A DNA stretch of 64,000 nucleotides from Paraburkholderia gardini (GTDB taxonomy: Bacteria > Pseudomonadota > Gammaproteobacteria > Burkholderiales > Burkholderiaceae): assembly GCF_907164575.1 (NCBI RefSeq), contig NZ_CAJQYY010000028.1:35005-99004 (forward strand), in the 5' to 3' direction. Below the pieces are notes generated by a model. The model was given only the letters and a program-made list of their open reading frames with translations, did no database searches and was not told where the DNA came from. The translations under genes were made by a program, and so were the position numbers. This document shows positions 55,568 through 63,910 of the stretch, one piece after another (within the stretch, counting starts at the first letter, position 1; every line of letters starts with the position of its first letter).

Positions 55568-55869
55568 TGTCGGCAGCGGGCTGGTTTATCGTGTTGCTGG
55601 CGCTCGTGGGCGCCAACCTGCCGTTCCTGAACCAGCGGCTCTTCGCGGTCGTCCCGGTGAAGTTGAAGGCGGCGAAGAAGAGCGTCTGGTTGCGGATCGC
55701 CGAAATGATCGTGCTGTATTTCGCGATCGGCACGCTTGGCTTCATGCTCGAAGCGCGCGCCGGTAACCGCTTCGAGCAGGGCTGGCAGTTCTATGCGATC
55801 ACGTTCAGTCTTTTTGTCGTGTTCGCTTTCCCCGGTTTCACCTGGCAGTATCTCGTCAAACGCCGCTGA
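55567..55869 (+). CDS. DUF2818 membrane protein
   Basis: 100 residues with three hydrophobic segments and the loop LPFLNQRLFAVVPVKLKAAKKS, the DUF2818 pattern. The ATG overlaps the nuoN stop by one base, so it is translationally coupled to the complex I operon. This placement is typical of beta-proteobacteria and suggests a role in complex I assembly or stability, which is an inference. Confidence 0.92.
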   Translation: MSAAGWFIVLLALVGANLPFLNQRLFAVVPVKLKAAKKSVWLRIAEMIVLYFAIGTLGFMLEARAGNRFEQGWQFYAITFSLFVVFAFPGFTWQYLVKRR

Positions 55870-55911
55870 CGGCACAAGCCGTCGGCGCTCCATGCTTTTC
55901 TGAGGTCGCAC

Positions 55912-56502
55912 ATGGCCGAACTCCCGAACCACGACGCAACGCTCACCGAAAAGTGTCTGGAGAGCACGACCCTGCACGAGGGGCCGTTTCTGACGCTCAA
56001 GTGCGATACGGTCGAATTGCCCGACGGCAAGCACGCAACCCGCGAGTACGTGAAGCACCCGGGCGCGGTGATGGTGATTCCGCTCTTCGACGACGGTCGC
56101 GTGCTGCTCGAAAGCCAGTATCGCTACCCGATCGGCAAGGTGATGTACGAGTATCCCGCGGGCAAGCTGGATCCGGACGAAGGCGCGCTCGCCTGCGCGA
56201 AACGTGAACTGGCTGAAGAGACCGGCTATACGGCAAGCGAGTACGTCTACATCACGCGCATCCACCCGATCATTTCATACTCGACGGAATTCATCGACAT
56301 CTACCTCGCGCGCGGCCTGACGGCAGGCGAGCGCAAGCTCGACGACGGCGAATTCCTCGAACTCTTCACGGCAACCGTGCCGGAAGTGTCCGAGTGGGTG
56401 CGCACGGGGAAGATCACCGACGTGAAGACGATCATCGGCACGTTCTGGCTCGAAAAGATCCTGTCGGGCACATGGCCGACAGCAGCGCCGGAGCGTGACT
56501 GA
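55912..56502 (+). CDS. Nudix hydrolase, ADP-ribose pyrophosphatase type
   Basis: 196 residues with a complete Nudix box, GKLDPDEGALACAKRELAEETGY (near residues 84-106, G-x5-E-x7-REL-x-EE-x-G), preceded by the YRYPIGKVMYEYPAG segment that is typical of ADP-ribose pyrophosphatases. It would cleave ADP-ribose to AMP and ribose 5-phosphate, a fitting clean-up enzyme for NAD breakdown. It lies 42 bases after DUF2818 and is probably in the same transcript; a terminator follows at 56574. Confidence 0.92.
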   Translation: MAELPNHDATLTEKCLESTTLHEGPFLTLKCDTVELPDGKHATREYVKHPGAVMVIPLFDDGRVLLESQYRYPIGKVMYEYPAGKLDPDEGALACAKRELAEETGYTASEYVYITRIHPIISYSTEFIDIYLARGLTAGERKLDDGEFLELFTATVPEVSEWVRTGKITDVKTIIGTFWLEKILSGTWPTAAPERD

Positions 56503-56573
56503 GGCAACAGGGTCGCCACCGTGGGGCGACGGCGCATGACGTAGCATCGATGAATGCAAGTTGTCGAACCTGC

Positions 56574-56606
56574 AACGGCGGCCCGCAAGGCCGCCGTTAT
56601 CTTTTC
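56574..56606 (+). terminator. Terminator of the nuo-DUF2818-Nudix operon
   Basis: AACGGCGGC (56574-56582) and GCCGCCGTT (56590-56598) form a perfect 9-bp stem followed by ATCTTTT. Confidence 0.82.
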
Positions 56607-56730
56607 CGGCGGCGATTTTCAGGTGATTCGGGTATTTTGGGCTGCTTCGGCGGCATTCGCCGCAAAGCGCTAGAATCGCCCCACGCTGTCGATGGAGGGC
56701 GCTTATCCCGCTCTCAATGAAAAGCCAAAA

Positions 56731-56758
56731 AAATTTGCGAACGATCGTTCACAAATTT
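56731..56758. promoter_or_regulatory. 28-bp palindromic operator, TetR-type
   Basis: AAATTTG, one base, GAACGATCGTTC, one base, CAAATTT: symmetric at 26 of 28 positions. Core GAACGATCGTTC resembles operators of TetR-family regulators. It lies 39 bases before the DUF1178 gene, next to the probable promoter, and upstream of the acyl-CoA dehydrogenase/MaoC run. Confidence 0.7.
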
Positions 56759-56796
56759 CCATTTTGCGATAAACTGGTTGCAAGCCCTGATTCCAC

Positions 56797-57222
56797 ATGA
56801 AGGTCCTCGATTTAACGTGTCTGCACGGCCATCGGTTCGAAGGCTGGTTCGCTTCCGCCGATGATTTTGAGTCGCAGTTGTCCCGCAAGCTGGTCGAATG
56901 TCCAGTTTGCGGTGTGACCGAAGTGAGCCGTTTGCCGTCCGCACCGCGGCTCAACCTGTCCGGTGCGACGGCGGCGTCTGCGCCGGCGAACGCGGTTGAA
57001 TGGCAGGCGCACGCCATGCGTGCACTGCGCGAGGTACTGGAAAAGACCGAGAACGTGGGCGACCGCTTCGCCGAGGAAGCACGGCGCATTCACTACAACG
57101 AAGCGCCGGCACGCAGTATTCGGGGCCTCACGACACCCGAAGATGCGAAAGCCTTGGTCGAGGAAGGCATCGACGTGATGCCGCTGCCGGTCCCGGCCGC
57201 ACTGAAAGAACCGCTGCAATAA
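56797..57222 (+). CDS. DUF1178 protein with a zinc-ribbon-like N-terminus
   Basis: 141 residues, DUF1178 family. Two metal-site-like elements lie at the N-terminus (LTCLHGHRFEGWF and ECPVCGVTEVSRLPSAPRLN), then a spacer and a helical region REVLEKTENVGDRFAEEARRIHY, ending with RGLTTPEDAKALVEEGIDVMPLPVP. The pattern is that of regulatory zinc-ribbon proteins (FmdB-like); function unknown. First gene after the 28-bp palindrome; the acyl-CoA dehydrogenases follow after 53 bases. Confidence 0.9.
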   Translation: MKVLDLTCLHGHRFEGWFASADDFESQLSRKLVECPVCGVTEVSRLPSAPRLNLSGATAASAPANAVEWQAHAMRALREVLEKTENVGDRFAEEARRIHYNEAPARSIRGLTTPEDAKALVEEGIDVMPLPVPAALKEPLQ

Positions 57223-57275
57223 GCGCGGTGGCTTCCTGGCGGCGGTGGTCTAGCCGCGGCCAGGAGACATAGCGC

Positions 57276-58472
57276 ATGAATCTGGATTACTCCCAAGCTG
57301 ACGACGCATTCCGCGCCGACATCCGTTCGTGGCTCGAGGCCAATTTGCCTCACGAGCTGCGCTACAAGGTACTCAACCACAAGCGTCTGAACCGCGAGGA
57401 CCTCGCAAGCTGGCACAAGCTGCTCGGCAAGCGCGGCTGGTCGGTGATCGCGTGGCCAACCGAATTCGGCGGTCCGGGCTGGAATCCGACGCAACGCCAC
57501 ATCTGGGACGAAGAATGCGCGCGCATCGGCGCACCTTCGGTGCTGCCGTTCGGCGTATCGATGGTGGCGCCCGTGTTGATGAAATACGGCAATGAGGCGC
57601 AAAAACGCCACTACCTGCCGCGTATTCTCGACGGCACCGACTGGTGGTGTCAGGGTTATTCGGAACCGGGCTCCGGCTCCGATCTGGCGTCGCTGCGCAC
57701 GCGCGCCGAGCGCGTCGGCGATCACTACATCGTCAACGGCCAGAAAACGTGGACCACCCTCGGCCAGCACGCCGACATGATGTTCTGCCTCGTGCGCACC
57801 GACAGCGGCGCGAAGAAGCAGGAAGGCATCTCGTTCATCCTGATCGACATGAAGACACCGGGCATTACCGTGCGTCCGATCATCACGCTCGATGAAGATC
57901 ACGAAGTCAACGAAGTCTTCTTCGAAGATGTGAAAGTGCCGGTCGAGAATCTCGTCGGCGAAGAGAATCGCGGCTGGACGTATGCGAAATATCTGCTCGG
58001 TCACGAGCGCACCGGTATCGCACGCGTCGGCCAGTCGAAGCGCGAACTCGTTTTCCTGAAGCGCCTCGCGCTGAACCAGAAGAAGAACGGCAAGCCGTTG
58101 CTGCACGATCCGGTTTTCTCGGCGAAGGTCGCGAATCTGGAAATCGAAATGATGGCGCTTGAAATCACGGTGCAGCGCGTCGTGAGCGCTGAGACGGGCG
58201 GACGCGGTCCGGGGCCGGAAGCGTCGATGCTGAAGATCAAGGGCACCGAGGTGCAGCAGGCGTTGACCGAGTTGATGTTCGAAGCGGTCGGTCCGATGGC
58301 GGCGCCGTTCGACGTACCGTTCCTCGAAGGCGAGCGCGCACATAGCGTGGCTGGTGATGACGATGCGGCGCCGCTTGCGGCGTATTACTTCAATTTCCGT
58401 AAGACGTCGATCTACGGCGGTTCGAACGAGATTCAAAAGAACATCATCGCGCAGATGATTCTGGGCCTTTGA
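57276..58472 (+). CDS. Acyl-CoA dehydrogenase, first of a tandem pair
   Basis: FAD-dependent acyl-CoA dehydrogenase of 398 residues. Seen: GYSEPGSGSDLASLRTRAE (FAD and substrate region), NGQKTWTT, and the C-terminal SIYGGSNEIQKNIIAQMIL. The Glu usual in the YEGT position of medium-chain enzymes is replaced by Gly (YGGSNE); a Glu in LGHERTGIA could be the base as in isovaleryl-CoA type enzymes. Immediately followed (11 bases) by a second, smaller acyl-CoA dehydrogenase, then two MaoC proteins. The substrate is unknown. Confidence 0.92.
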   Translation: MNLDYSQADDAFRADIRSWLEANLPHELRYKVLNHKRLNREDLASWHKLLGKRGWSVIAWPTEFGGPGWNPTQRHIWDEECARIGAPSVLPFGVSMVAPVLMKYGNEAQKRHYLPRILDGTDWWCQGYSEPGSGSDLASLRTRAERVGDHYIVNGQKTWTTLGQHADMMFCLVRTDSGAKKQEGISFILIDMKTPGITVRPIITLDEDHEVNEVFFEDVKVPVENLVGEENRGWTYAKYLLGHERTGIARVGQSKRELVFLKRLALNQKKNGKPLLHDPVFSAKVANLEIEMMALEITVQRVVSAETGGRGPGPEASMLKIKGTEVQQALTELMFEAVGPMAAPFDVPFLEGERAHSVAGDDDAAPLAAYYFNFRKTSIYGGSNEIQKNIIAQMILGL

Positions 58473-58483
58473 GGAGCAGCGCA

Positions 58484-59611
58484 ATGGACTTCACTTTTAA
58501 CGACGAACAACAGCAATTCGCCGACGCGCTGCGCCGCTATCTCGACAAGAACTACGGCTTCGAGGCACGCCAGGCGATCGTGCGCACCGAAGCGGGCGTA
58601 TCGGACACACACTGGTCCGCGTTCACCGAACTCGGTCTCACGGCATTACCGGTGCCTGAAGCGCGAGGCGGCTTCAACGGCAGTCCGGTCGACATGCTCG
58701 TGGTGATGCAGGAACTCGGGCGCGCGCTTGTGATCGAGCCATACTGGGCGACGGCGGTGGGTATCGAGGCGCTGCGTCTGGCGGGCACGGGCGAGGGCGA
58801 CGATACGCACCTGCTCGAACGCGCCGCAGCGGGCGAGATCAGGCTTGCCGTGGCGTTTCATGAACCGGCCGCACGCTACGACATTTTCGCGGTGGAAACG
58901 ACCGCGACGAAACAGGGTGAAGGCTACGTGTTGACGGGCAGGAAATCCGTCGTGCAGCACGGCGCGCAGGCGGATTACTGGATCGTGCCCGCACGTCTGG
59001 ACGGCGAGATCGCGCTGTTCGTGATCGAGCGCAAGGCACGGAACGCCCAGGTTACCGACTACCGCACGATCGACGGCCAGCGTGCCGCGACACTGTCGTT
59101 CGAAGCGACGCCGGCGCGTCGCCTTGCCGGCGCACACGCGGGCGCCGCGACGCTCGAACGCATCGCCGATTACGGCATCGTGCTGCTCTGCGCGGAAGCC
59201 GTCGGCGCGCTCGATGCGCTGAATCACGCCACCGCCGAATATACGAAGCAGCGTCAGCAGTTCGGCGTGCCGATCGCGCGTTTCCAGTCGTTGCAGCATC
59301 GGATGGTCGAGATGCTGATTCACGCGGAACAGGCGCGCTCGGTGTCGTATCTGGCCGCCGTCCGCTACGCGAGTGAAGATGCCGACGAGCGTCGCCGTGC
59401 CGTGTCGGCCGCGAAGGTTCGCGTCGGGCAGGCCGCGCGCTTTGTCGGCCAGCAGGCGGTTCAGTTGCACGGCGGCATGGGCGTGACCAACGAAGTCGCG
59501 GCGGCGCATCTGTTCAAGCGCCTCGCGATCATCGAAACCACGCTGGGCGACGTCGATCACCATCTCGAACGTTTTGCCGCCCTGCCAGGGTTTGCCGTCG
59601 CCGAAGTATGA
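58484..59611 (+). CDS. Acyl-CoA dehydrogenase, second of a tandem pair
   Basis: 375 residues, divergent acyl-CoA dehydrogenase type that often forms heteromers with a neighbour. Seen: DFTFNDEQQQFADALRRYLD at the start, a middle domain with LTGRKSVVQHGAQAD in place of the usual NGxKxW motif, RQQFGVPIARFQSLQHRMVEM, and QLHGGMGVTNEVAAAHLFKR near the end. ATG at 58484 follows GAGGAG; an upstream in-frame start at 58469 is less likely. Possibly an alpha2-beta2 partner of the preceding protein, by analogy with paired dehydrogenases of sterol side-chain degradation. Confidence 0.9.
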   Translation: MDFTFNDEQQQFADALRRYLDKNYGFEARQAIVRTEAGVSDTHWSAFTELGLTALPVPEARGGFNGSPVDMLVVMQELGRALVIEPYWATAVGIEALRLAGTGEGDDTHLLERAAAGEIRLAVAFHEPAARYDIFAVETTATKQGEGYVLTGRKSVVQHGAQADYWIVPARLDGEIALFVIERKARNAQVTDYRTIDGQRAATLSFEATPARRLAGAHAGAATLERIADYGIVLLCAEAVGALDALNHATAEYTKQRQQFGVPIARFQSLQHRMVEMLIHAEQARSVSYLAAVRYASEDADERRRAVSAAKVRVGQAARFVGQQAVQLHGGMGVTNEVAAAHLFKRLAIIETTLGDVDHHLERFAALPGFAVAEV

Positions 59612-59641
59612 TCTGTCGATCCAGATGAAGGAGGTGTGAAC

Positions 59642-60100
59642 ATGGGTTTGAGCTTCGAGGACATGGAGGTCGGCAAGACCTTCGAAATCGGTGAACACAC
59701 GTTTACGCGGGAAGAGATCATCCGGTTCGCCGAACAGTTCGATCCGCAACCGTTTCACATCAGCGATGAAGGTGCGGCGGCCTCGCCGTACGGCACGCTG
59801 ATCGCAAGCGGCTGGCATACGTGCTCGGTGATGATGGGCCTGCTCGTGCGCAACGCGTTTGCGGGTTCGACGTCGATGGGCTCACCCGGCATCGATGACA
59901 TTCGCTGGATCAAGCCCGTGCGTGTGGGCGATACGATCCGTATGCTGAACACCGTGCTCGACCGGCGCGTGTCCGCGAGCAAACCCGATCGCGGCATCGT
60001 GTCGACGCAGTGGGAAGGCATCAACCAGCACGGCGAAACAGTGATCACGGTGCGCTCGAAAGGGCTCTTCGGCTTGCGCAATCCGGGTGACGCAGTATGA
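59642..60100 (+). CDS. MaoC-like hot-dog hydratase, first
   Basis: 152 residues, hot-dog fold. The hydratase-like Asp and His are in FAEQFDPQPFHISDEGA near residues 29-45; ASGWHTCSVMMGLL and GSPGIDDIRWIKPVRVGDTI are typical of MaoC/NodN dehydratases. ATG at 59642 is 7 bases after AAGGAGG; a GTG at 59636 is too close. It overlaps the next MaoC gene by 4 bases, suggesting one complex. Confidence 0.9.
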   Translation: MGLSFEDMEVGKTFEIGEHTFTREEIIRFAEQFDPQPFHISDEGAAASPYGTLIASGWHTCSVMMGLLVRNAFAGSTSMGSPGIDDIRWIKPVRVGDTIRMLNTVLDRRVSASKPDRGIVSTQWEGINQHGETVITVRSKGLFGLRNPGDAV

Positions 60101-60564
60101 CGCCGGGCGACATTGAGGTAGCCGATGCGCATGCACTACGCGCACTTACGAGTTCAGGTGCGCTGATAAGCGCCTGGGCCGGGATCGATCAGGCGAGCGT
60201 GGACCGTTTCGCGGCGGCCACCGGCGATCATCAATGGATTCACGTCGATCCTGAACGGGCAAAACGTGAGTCGCCATTTGGTGGACCGATTGCGCATGGA
60301 TTCATGACGCTGTCGCTGATTCCGGCGCTGCTCGAGAAGACCGTTTCGTTGAAGCAGCGCATGGGCGTCAACTACGGTCTAAACCGGGTGCGCTTCACGT
60401 CGCCGGTGCTGGTCGGGTCGAACGTGCGTGCGAAGTTCGTGGTGGCTGACGTGACTGACGTCGACGACAACGGCGTGCAGGTTGTCTGGAACGTGACGCT
60501 GGAAAAGCAGGGGAGTGAGCGGCCGGTTTGTGTCGCCGAGTTCATCACCCGGCATTATTTCTAG
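60097..60564 (+). CDS. MaoC-like enoyl-CoA hydratase, second
   Basis: 155 residues. The hydratase 2 motif is clear: FAAATGDHQWIHVDPERAK with catalytic Asp and His, then SPFGGPIAHGFMTLSLIP and YGLNRVRFTSPVLVGS. It would hydrate trans-2-enoyl-CoA to the (R)-3-hydroxy product. The start overlaps the previous MaoC gene (ATGA). The operon ends at the terminator 60596-60633. Confidence 0.93.
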   Translation: MTPGDIEVADAHALRALTSSGALISAWAGIDQASVDRFAAATGDHQWIHVDPERAKRESPFGGPIAHGFMTLSLIPALLEKTVSLKQRMGVNYGLNRVRFTSPVLVGSNVRAKFVVADVTDVDDNGVQVVWNVTLEKQGSERPVCVAEFITRHYF

Positions 60565-60595
60565 CATCGACATCGGGTTCAACACAGTAGAAAGG

Positions 60596-60633
60596 AAAAC
60601 GCGGTTGCCTTCACAGGCAACCGCGTTTTTTAT
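60596..60633. terminator. Bidirectional terminator between MaoC and GST genes
   Basis: AAAACGCGGTTGCCT (60596-60610) and AGGCAACCGCGTTTT (60615-60629) form a perfect 15-bp stem with a TCAC loop, T-rich on one side and A-rich on the other. Confidence 0.93.
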
Positions 60634-60650
60634 TGCGCGACGCGCTCAGT

Positions 60651-61352
60651 TCAATGCTTCGCGTATTGCGTCGCGCCGAACAGGATTTCGCGCGCCTTGT
60701 CGTCGGTCAGCTCCTTGCGCGCGGACGCCAGCACTTCCACGCCGCGGATCACCGCCGGACGCGCGGCGATCGCTTCGTGCCAGCGCTTCACGTTCGGGAA
60801 GTCGTCGAGCTCGATGCCCTGGTTTTTCCACGAGCGCGTCCACGGGAACGATGCGATATCCGCGATCGTATAGTCGTTGCCCGCGAGATACGCGGTCTTG
60901 CCGAGTTGCGTATCCATCACGCCGTACAGACGCCGCGTCTCGTTCGTGTAGCGGTTGATCGCGTACTCGATCGGCTGCGGCGCGTACACGCGGAAGTGAT
61001 GCGTCTGGCCGAGCATCGGGCCGACGCCGCCCATCTGGAACATCAGCCATTGCAGCGTCGCATAGCGTCTCGCCGGATCGGCCGGCAGGAACTTGCCGGT
61101 TTTTTCCGCGAGATAAATCAGGATCGCGCCGGATTCGAACAGCGAGAACGGTTTGCCGTCAGCGGACTTCGGGCCGTCGGGATCGACGATCGCCGGGATC
61201 TTGTTGTTCGGGCTGATCGAAAGAAATTCGGGCGTGAACTGGTCGCCGGCGCCAATATTGATGGCGTGCGCCGTGTATTCGAGCCCGGTTTCCTCGAGCA
61301 TGATGTGGATTTTGTGGCCGTTCGGGGTCGCCCAGCTATAGACGTCGATCAT
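60651..61352 (-). CDS. Glutathione S-transferase, YfcG/YghU-like
   Basis: 233 residues. Thioredoxin-like domain at the N-terminus with SWATPNGHKIHIMLEETGLEY, NNKIPAIVDPDG and LFESGAILIYLAEKTG; helical domain with QWLMFQMGGVGPMLGQTHHF and the N-capping box DYTIADIASFPW. The TPNGxK start and the FxMGGxGPMxGQ segment are those of disulfide-bond oxidoreductases YfcG and YghU, which reduce glutathione or organic disulfides. ATG at 61352 follows GGAG; the longer upstream frame is unconserved. Confidence 0.93.
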   Translation of the reverse strand: MIDVYSWATPNGHKIHIMLEETGLEYTAHAINIGAGDQFTPEFLSISPNNKIPAIVDPDGPKSADGKPFSLFESGAILIYLAEKTGKFLPADPARRYATLQWLMFQMGGVGPMLGQTHHFRVYAPQPIEYAINRYTNETRRLYGVMDTQLGKTAYLAGNDYTIADIASFPWTRSWKNQGIELDDFPNVKRWHEAIAARPAVIRGVEVLASARKELTDDKAREILFGATQYAKH

Positions 61353-61507
61353 CGTGACTCCTGGTTTTCGTGAGTGAGGCGCCGCGCGATGCGACGTCGA
61401 TGCATTGAGGCAGACGAAAATTAGAGCACAGATCGAATCTTGATGCAGGGCGTGACCCAGCGTGCACCACGCCACCGCATCGTGTAAAACGCGCCGTTAT
61501 AGCGCTG

Positions 61508-62761
61508 TCATTGCGCGCGTTGTGTCGCCGCGGGCGATGGCGACGCTTCCGCATAGCGCGACAGTTCGAGTTTCGCGATCGCGTTGCGGTGCACCTCATC
61601 GGGACCGTCCGCGAAGCGCAGCGTGCGTGCCGACGTGTACGCATACGCGAGCGGAAAATCGTCGCTCATGCCGGCCGCGCCGTGCGCCTGCATGGCCCAG
61701 TCGATGACCTGACATGCCATGTTCGGCGCGACGACCTTGATCATCGCGATTTCGCCGCGTGCGCCCTTGTTGCCGACGGTGTCCATCATGTACGCCGTCT
61801 TCAGCGTGAGCAGGCGCGCCTGTTCGATCAGGCAGCGCGCTTCGGCGATACGCTCCAGCGTCACGCCTTGCGCGGCGACCGGCTTGCCGAACGCGACCCG
61901 CTGCAGCGAACGCTTCGACATCAGTTCGAGCGCGCGCTCGGCGAGGCCGATCAGACGCATGCAGTGGTGAATGCGTCCCGGCCCGAGACGGCCCTGCGCG
62001 ATCTCGAAACCGCGGCCTTCGCCCAGCAGCAGGTTCGACGCCGGCACGCGCACGTTTTCCAGCGTGATTTCCATGTGGCCGTGCGGCGCGTCGTCGTAAC
62101 CGAACACCGTCAGCGGACGATGCACGGTGACGCCGGTTGCGTCGGCGGGCACGAGGATCATCGACTGTTGCTGATGGCGCGGCGCTTCGGGATCGGTCTT
62201 GCCCATCACGATGTACACCTTGCAGCGCGGGTCGCCCGCGCCCGACGACCACCACTTGCGGCCGTTGATCACATAATCGTCACCGTCGCGCACGATGCTC
62301 GTCTGGATATTCGTTGCATCCGACGACGCCACGGCCGGTTCCGTCATCAGGAACGCCGAGCGAATATGGCCCTGCAGCAGCGGTTCGAGCCATTCACGTT
62401 TGTTTTCATCACTGCCGTAGCGCTCGATCGTTTCCATGTTGCCGGTGTCGGGCGCGTTGCAGTTGAACACTTCAGGCGCCCAGGGCACCCGGCCCATGAT
62501 CTCGCACAGCGGCGCGTATTCGAGATTCGTGAGGCCCGCGCCGCGCGCGGAGTCCGGCAGGAACAGGTTCCACAGCCCGGCGTCGCGCGCTTCCTGCTTG
62601 AGACGCTCGATCAGCTCAGTCGGAATCCATGCGTTGCCGTTCTGGCGATTCCGTGCAATCTCTTCGGCGAATGCGCGCTCGTTCGGATAGATGTGCTCGT
62701 CGAAGAAAGCGAGCAATTTCTCGCGCAGTGCCTGCACCTTCGGGGTGTAATCGAAATTCAT
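61508..62761 (-). CDS. Acyl-CoA dehydrogenase, ACAD10/11 or LvaC type
   Basis: 417 residues. Seen: MTEPAVASSDATNIQTSI (substrate/FAD region), NGRKWWSSGAGD, MQAHGAAGMSDDFPLAYAYTSARTLRFADGPDEVHRNAI at the C-terminus. FADGPDEVH is characteristic of the ACAD10/11-like group, which acts on 4-hydroxyacyl-CoA after phosphorylation. An APH-type kinase gene lies directly upstream (42-base gap); in animals the two domains are fused, in Pseudomonas levulinate catabolism they are LvaA and LvaC. Fatty or hydroxy-acid degradation is likely. Confidence 0.92.
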   Translation of the reverse strand: MNFDYTPKVQALREKLLAFFDEHIYPNERAFAEEIARNRQNGNAWIPTELIERLKQEARDAGLWNLFLPDSARGAGLTNLEYAPLCEIMGRVPWAPEVFNCNAPDTGNMETIERYGSDENKREWLEPLLQGHIRSAFLMTEPAVASSDATNIQTSIVRDGDDYVINGRKWWSSGAGDPRCKVYIVMGKTDPEAPRHQQQSMILVPADATGVTVHRPLTVFGYDDAPHGHMEITLENVRVPASNLLLGEGRGFEIAQGRLGPGRIHHCMRLIGLAERALELMSKRSLQRVAFGKPVAAQGVTLERIAEARCLIEQARLLTLKTAYMMDTVGNKGARGEIAMIKVVAPNMACQVIDWAMQAHGAAGMSDDFPLAYAYTSARTLRFADGPDEVHRNAIAKLELSRYAEASPSPAATQRAQ

Positions 62762-62803
62762 GTAAAACCTCGCGGGTAACGATGAGCAATTGTCGGGCTG
62801 TGA

Positions 62804-63910
62804 CTAGCGCACTTTCTGCGCGTAACGCCACGCGAGTTCCGCCATCGGCTTCGCGCGACGGCCGGCATCGATAGCCTGCGCACTCGCAGCGGTGCCGTCG
62901 ACGACGCGTTTCATGATCCCCTGCAGGATCGCCGCGATGCGGAACATGTTGTACGCCAGATAGAAATTCCAGTCGCCTTCGATCTGGAAGCCAGTGCGCG
63001 CGCAATAACGTTCGACGTAATGCGCTTCGTCCGGAATGCCGAGTGCCGCCCAGTCGAGGCCGGCAATGCCGCGAAACTGCGTGGGATCGACGTGCCACGC
63101 CATGCAGTGATACGCGAAGTCGGCAAGCGGATCGCCGAGCGTCGACAGTTCCCAGTCGAGCACGGCAAGCACACGCGGCTCGTGCGGATGGAAAATCAGG
63201 TTGTCGAGACGGTAGTCGCCATGCACGACCGAAGCACGCTCGCCGGTATCGGCCGGCATGTGCTGCGGCAGCCATTCGATGAGGCGGTTCATCGCTTCGA
63301 TCGGTTCCGTTTCGGACGCCACATACTGCTTGCTCCAGCGACCGATCTGTCGCGCGAAGTAGTTGCCCGGTTTGCCATAGTCCGCAAGCCCGACGGTCGC
63401 TGGATCGACGCTATGCAGCGCTGCGATCACGCGATTCATCTCGTCGTAGATCGCACCGCGTTCACCGGTCGTCATGCCGGGCAGCGACTGGTCCCACAGC
63501 ACGCGTCCCTGAACGAACTCCATCACATAGAAAGCGCGCCCAATCACGCTTTCGTCTTCGCAGAGCGCGAGCATTTTCGCGACCGGTACGTCGGTATGGC
63601 GAAGCGCGTGCATCACGCGATATTCGCGTTCCACGGCGTGCGCCGACGGCAGGAGTTTCGCAGCGGGGCCAGGCTTCGCGCGCATCACATACGAGCGCGA
63701 AGGCGTGACGAGTTTGAACGTCGGATTCGACTGGCCGCCTGCGAACTGTTCGACGGTCAACGACCCGGCGAAGCCTTCGACGTGTTGGGCCAGCCACGCG
63801 CCGAGCTGGTCCGCGTCGAAGCGCTGTTTGTCCGCGACGGGCCGGGTGCCTTCGAATGCCGAGTAGTCCGGCGTGTGTTCCGCTTCTCCAGCGGGGCTGG
63901 CCTGCGTCAT
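62804..63910 (-). CDS. APH-family kinase (ACAD10/11-like or LvaA-like)
   Basis: 368 residues with an aminoglycoside-phosphotransferase (APH) fold. Seen: catalytic VVHGDYRLDNLIFH near residue 216, metal-binding VLDWELSTLGDPLADFAYH, and the Gly-rich GGQSNPTFKL with the nucleotide-binding Lys in MRAKPGPAAKLLP. This subgroup belongs with acyl-CoA dehydrogenases and phosphorylates 4-hydroxyacyl-CoAs (LvaA). ATG at 63910 is used; a TTG at 63940 would add ten residues. It is the first gene of the pair with the ACAD; no LvaB-like small gene is beside it. The last 90 bases of the window hold no gene I can see. Confidence 0.88.
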   Translation of the reverse strand: MTQASPAGEAEHTPDYSAFEGTRPVADKQRFDADQLGAWLAQHVEGFAGSLTVEQFAGGQSNPTFKLVTPSRSYVMRAKPGPAAKLLPSAHAVEREYRVMHALRHTDVPVAKMLALCEDESVIGRAFYVMEFVQGRVLWDQSLPGMTTGERGAIYDEMNRVIAALHSVDPATVGLADYGKPGNYFARQIGRWSKQYVASETEPIEAMNRLIEWLPQHMPADTGERASVVHGDYRLDNLIFHPHEPRVLAVLDWELSTLGDPLADFAYHCMAWHVDPTQFRGIAGLDWAALGIPDEAHYVERYCARTGFQIEGDWNFYLAYNMFRIAAILQGIMKRVVDGTAASAQAIDAGRRAKPMAELAWRYAQKVR

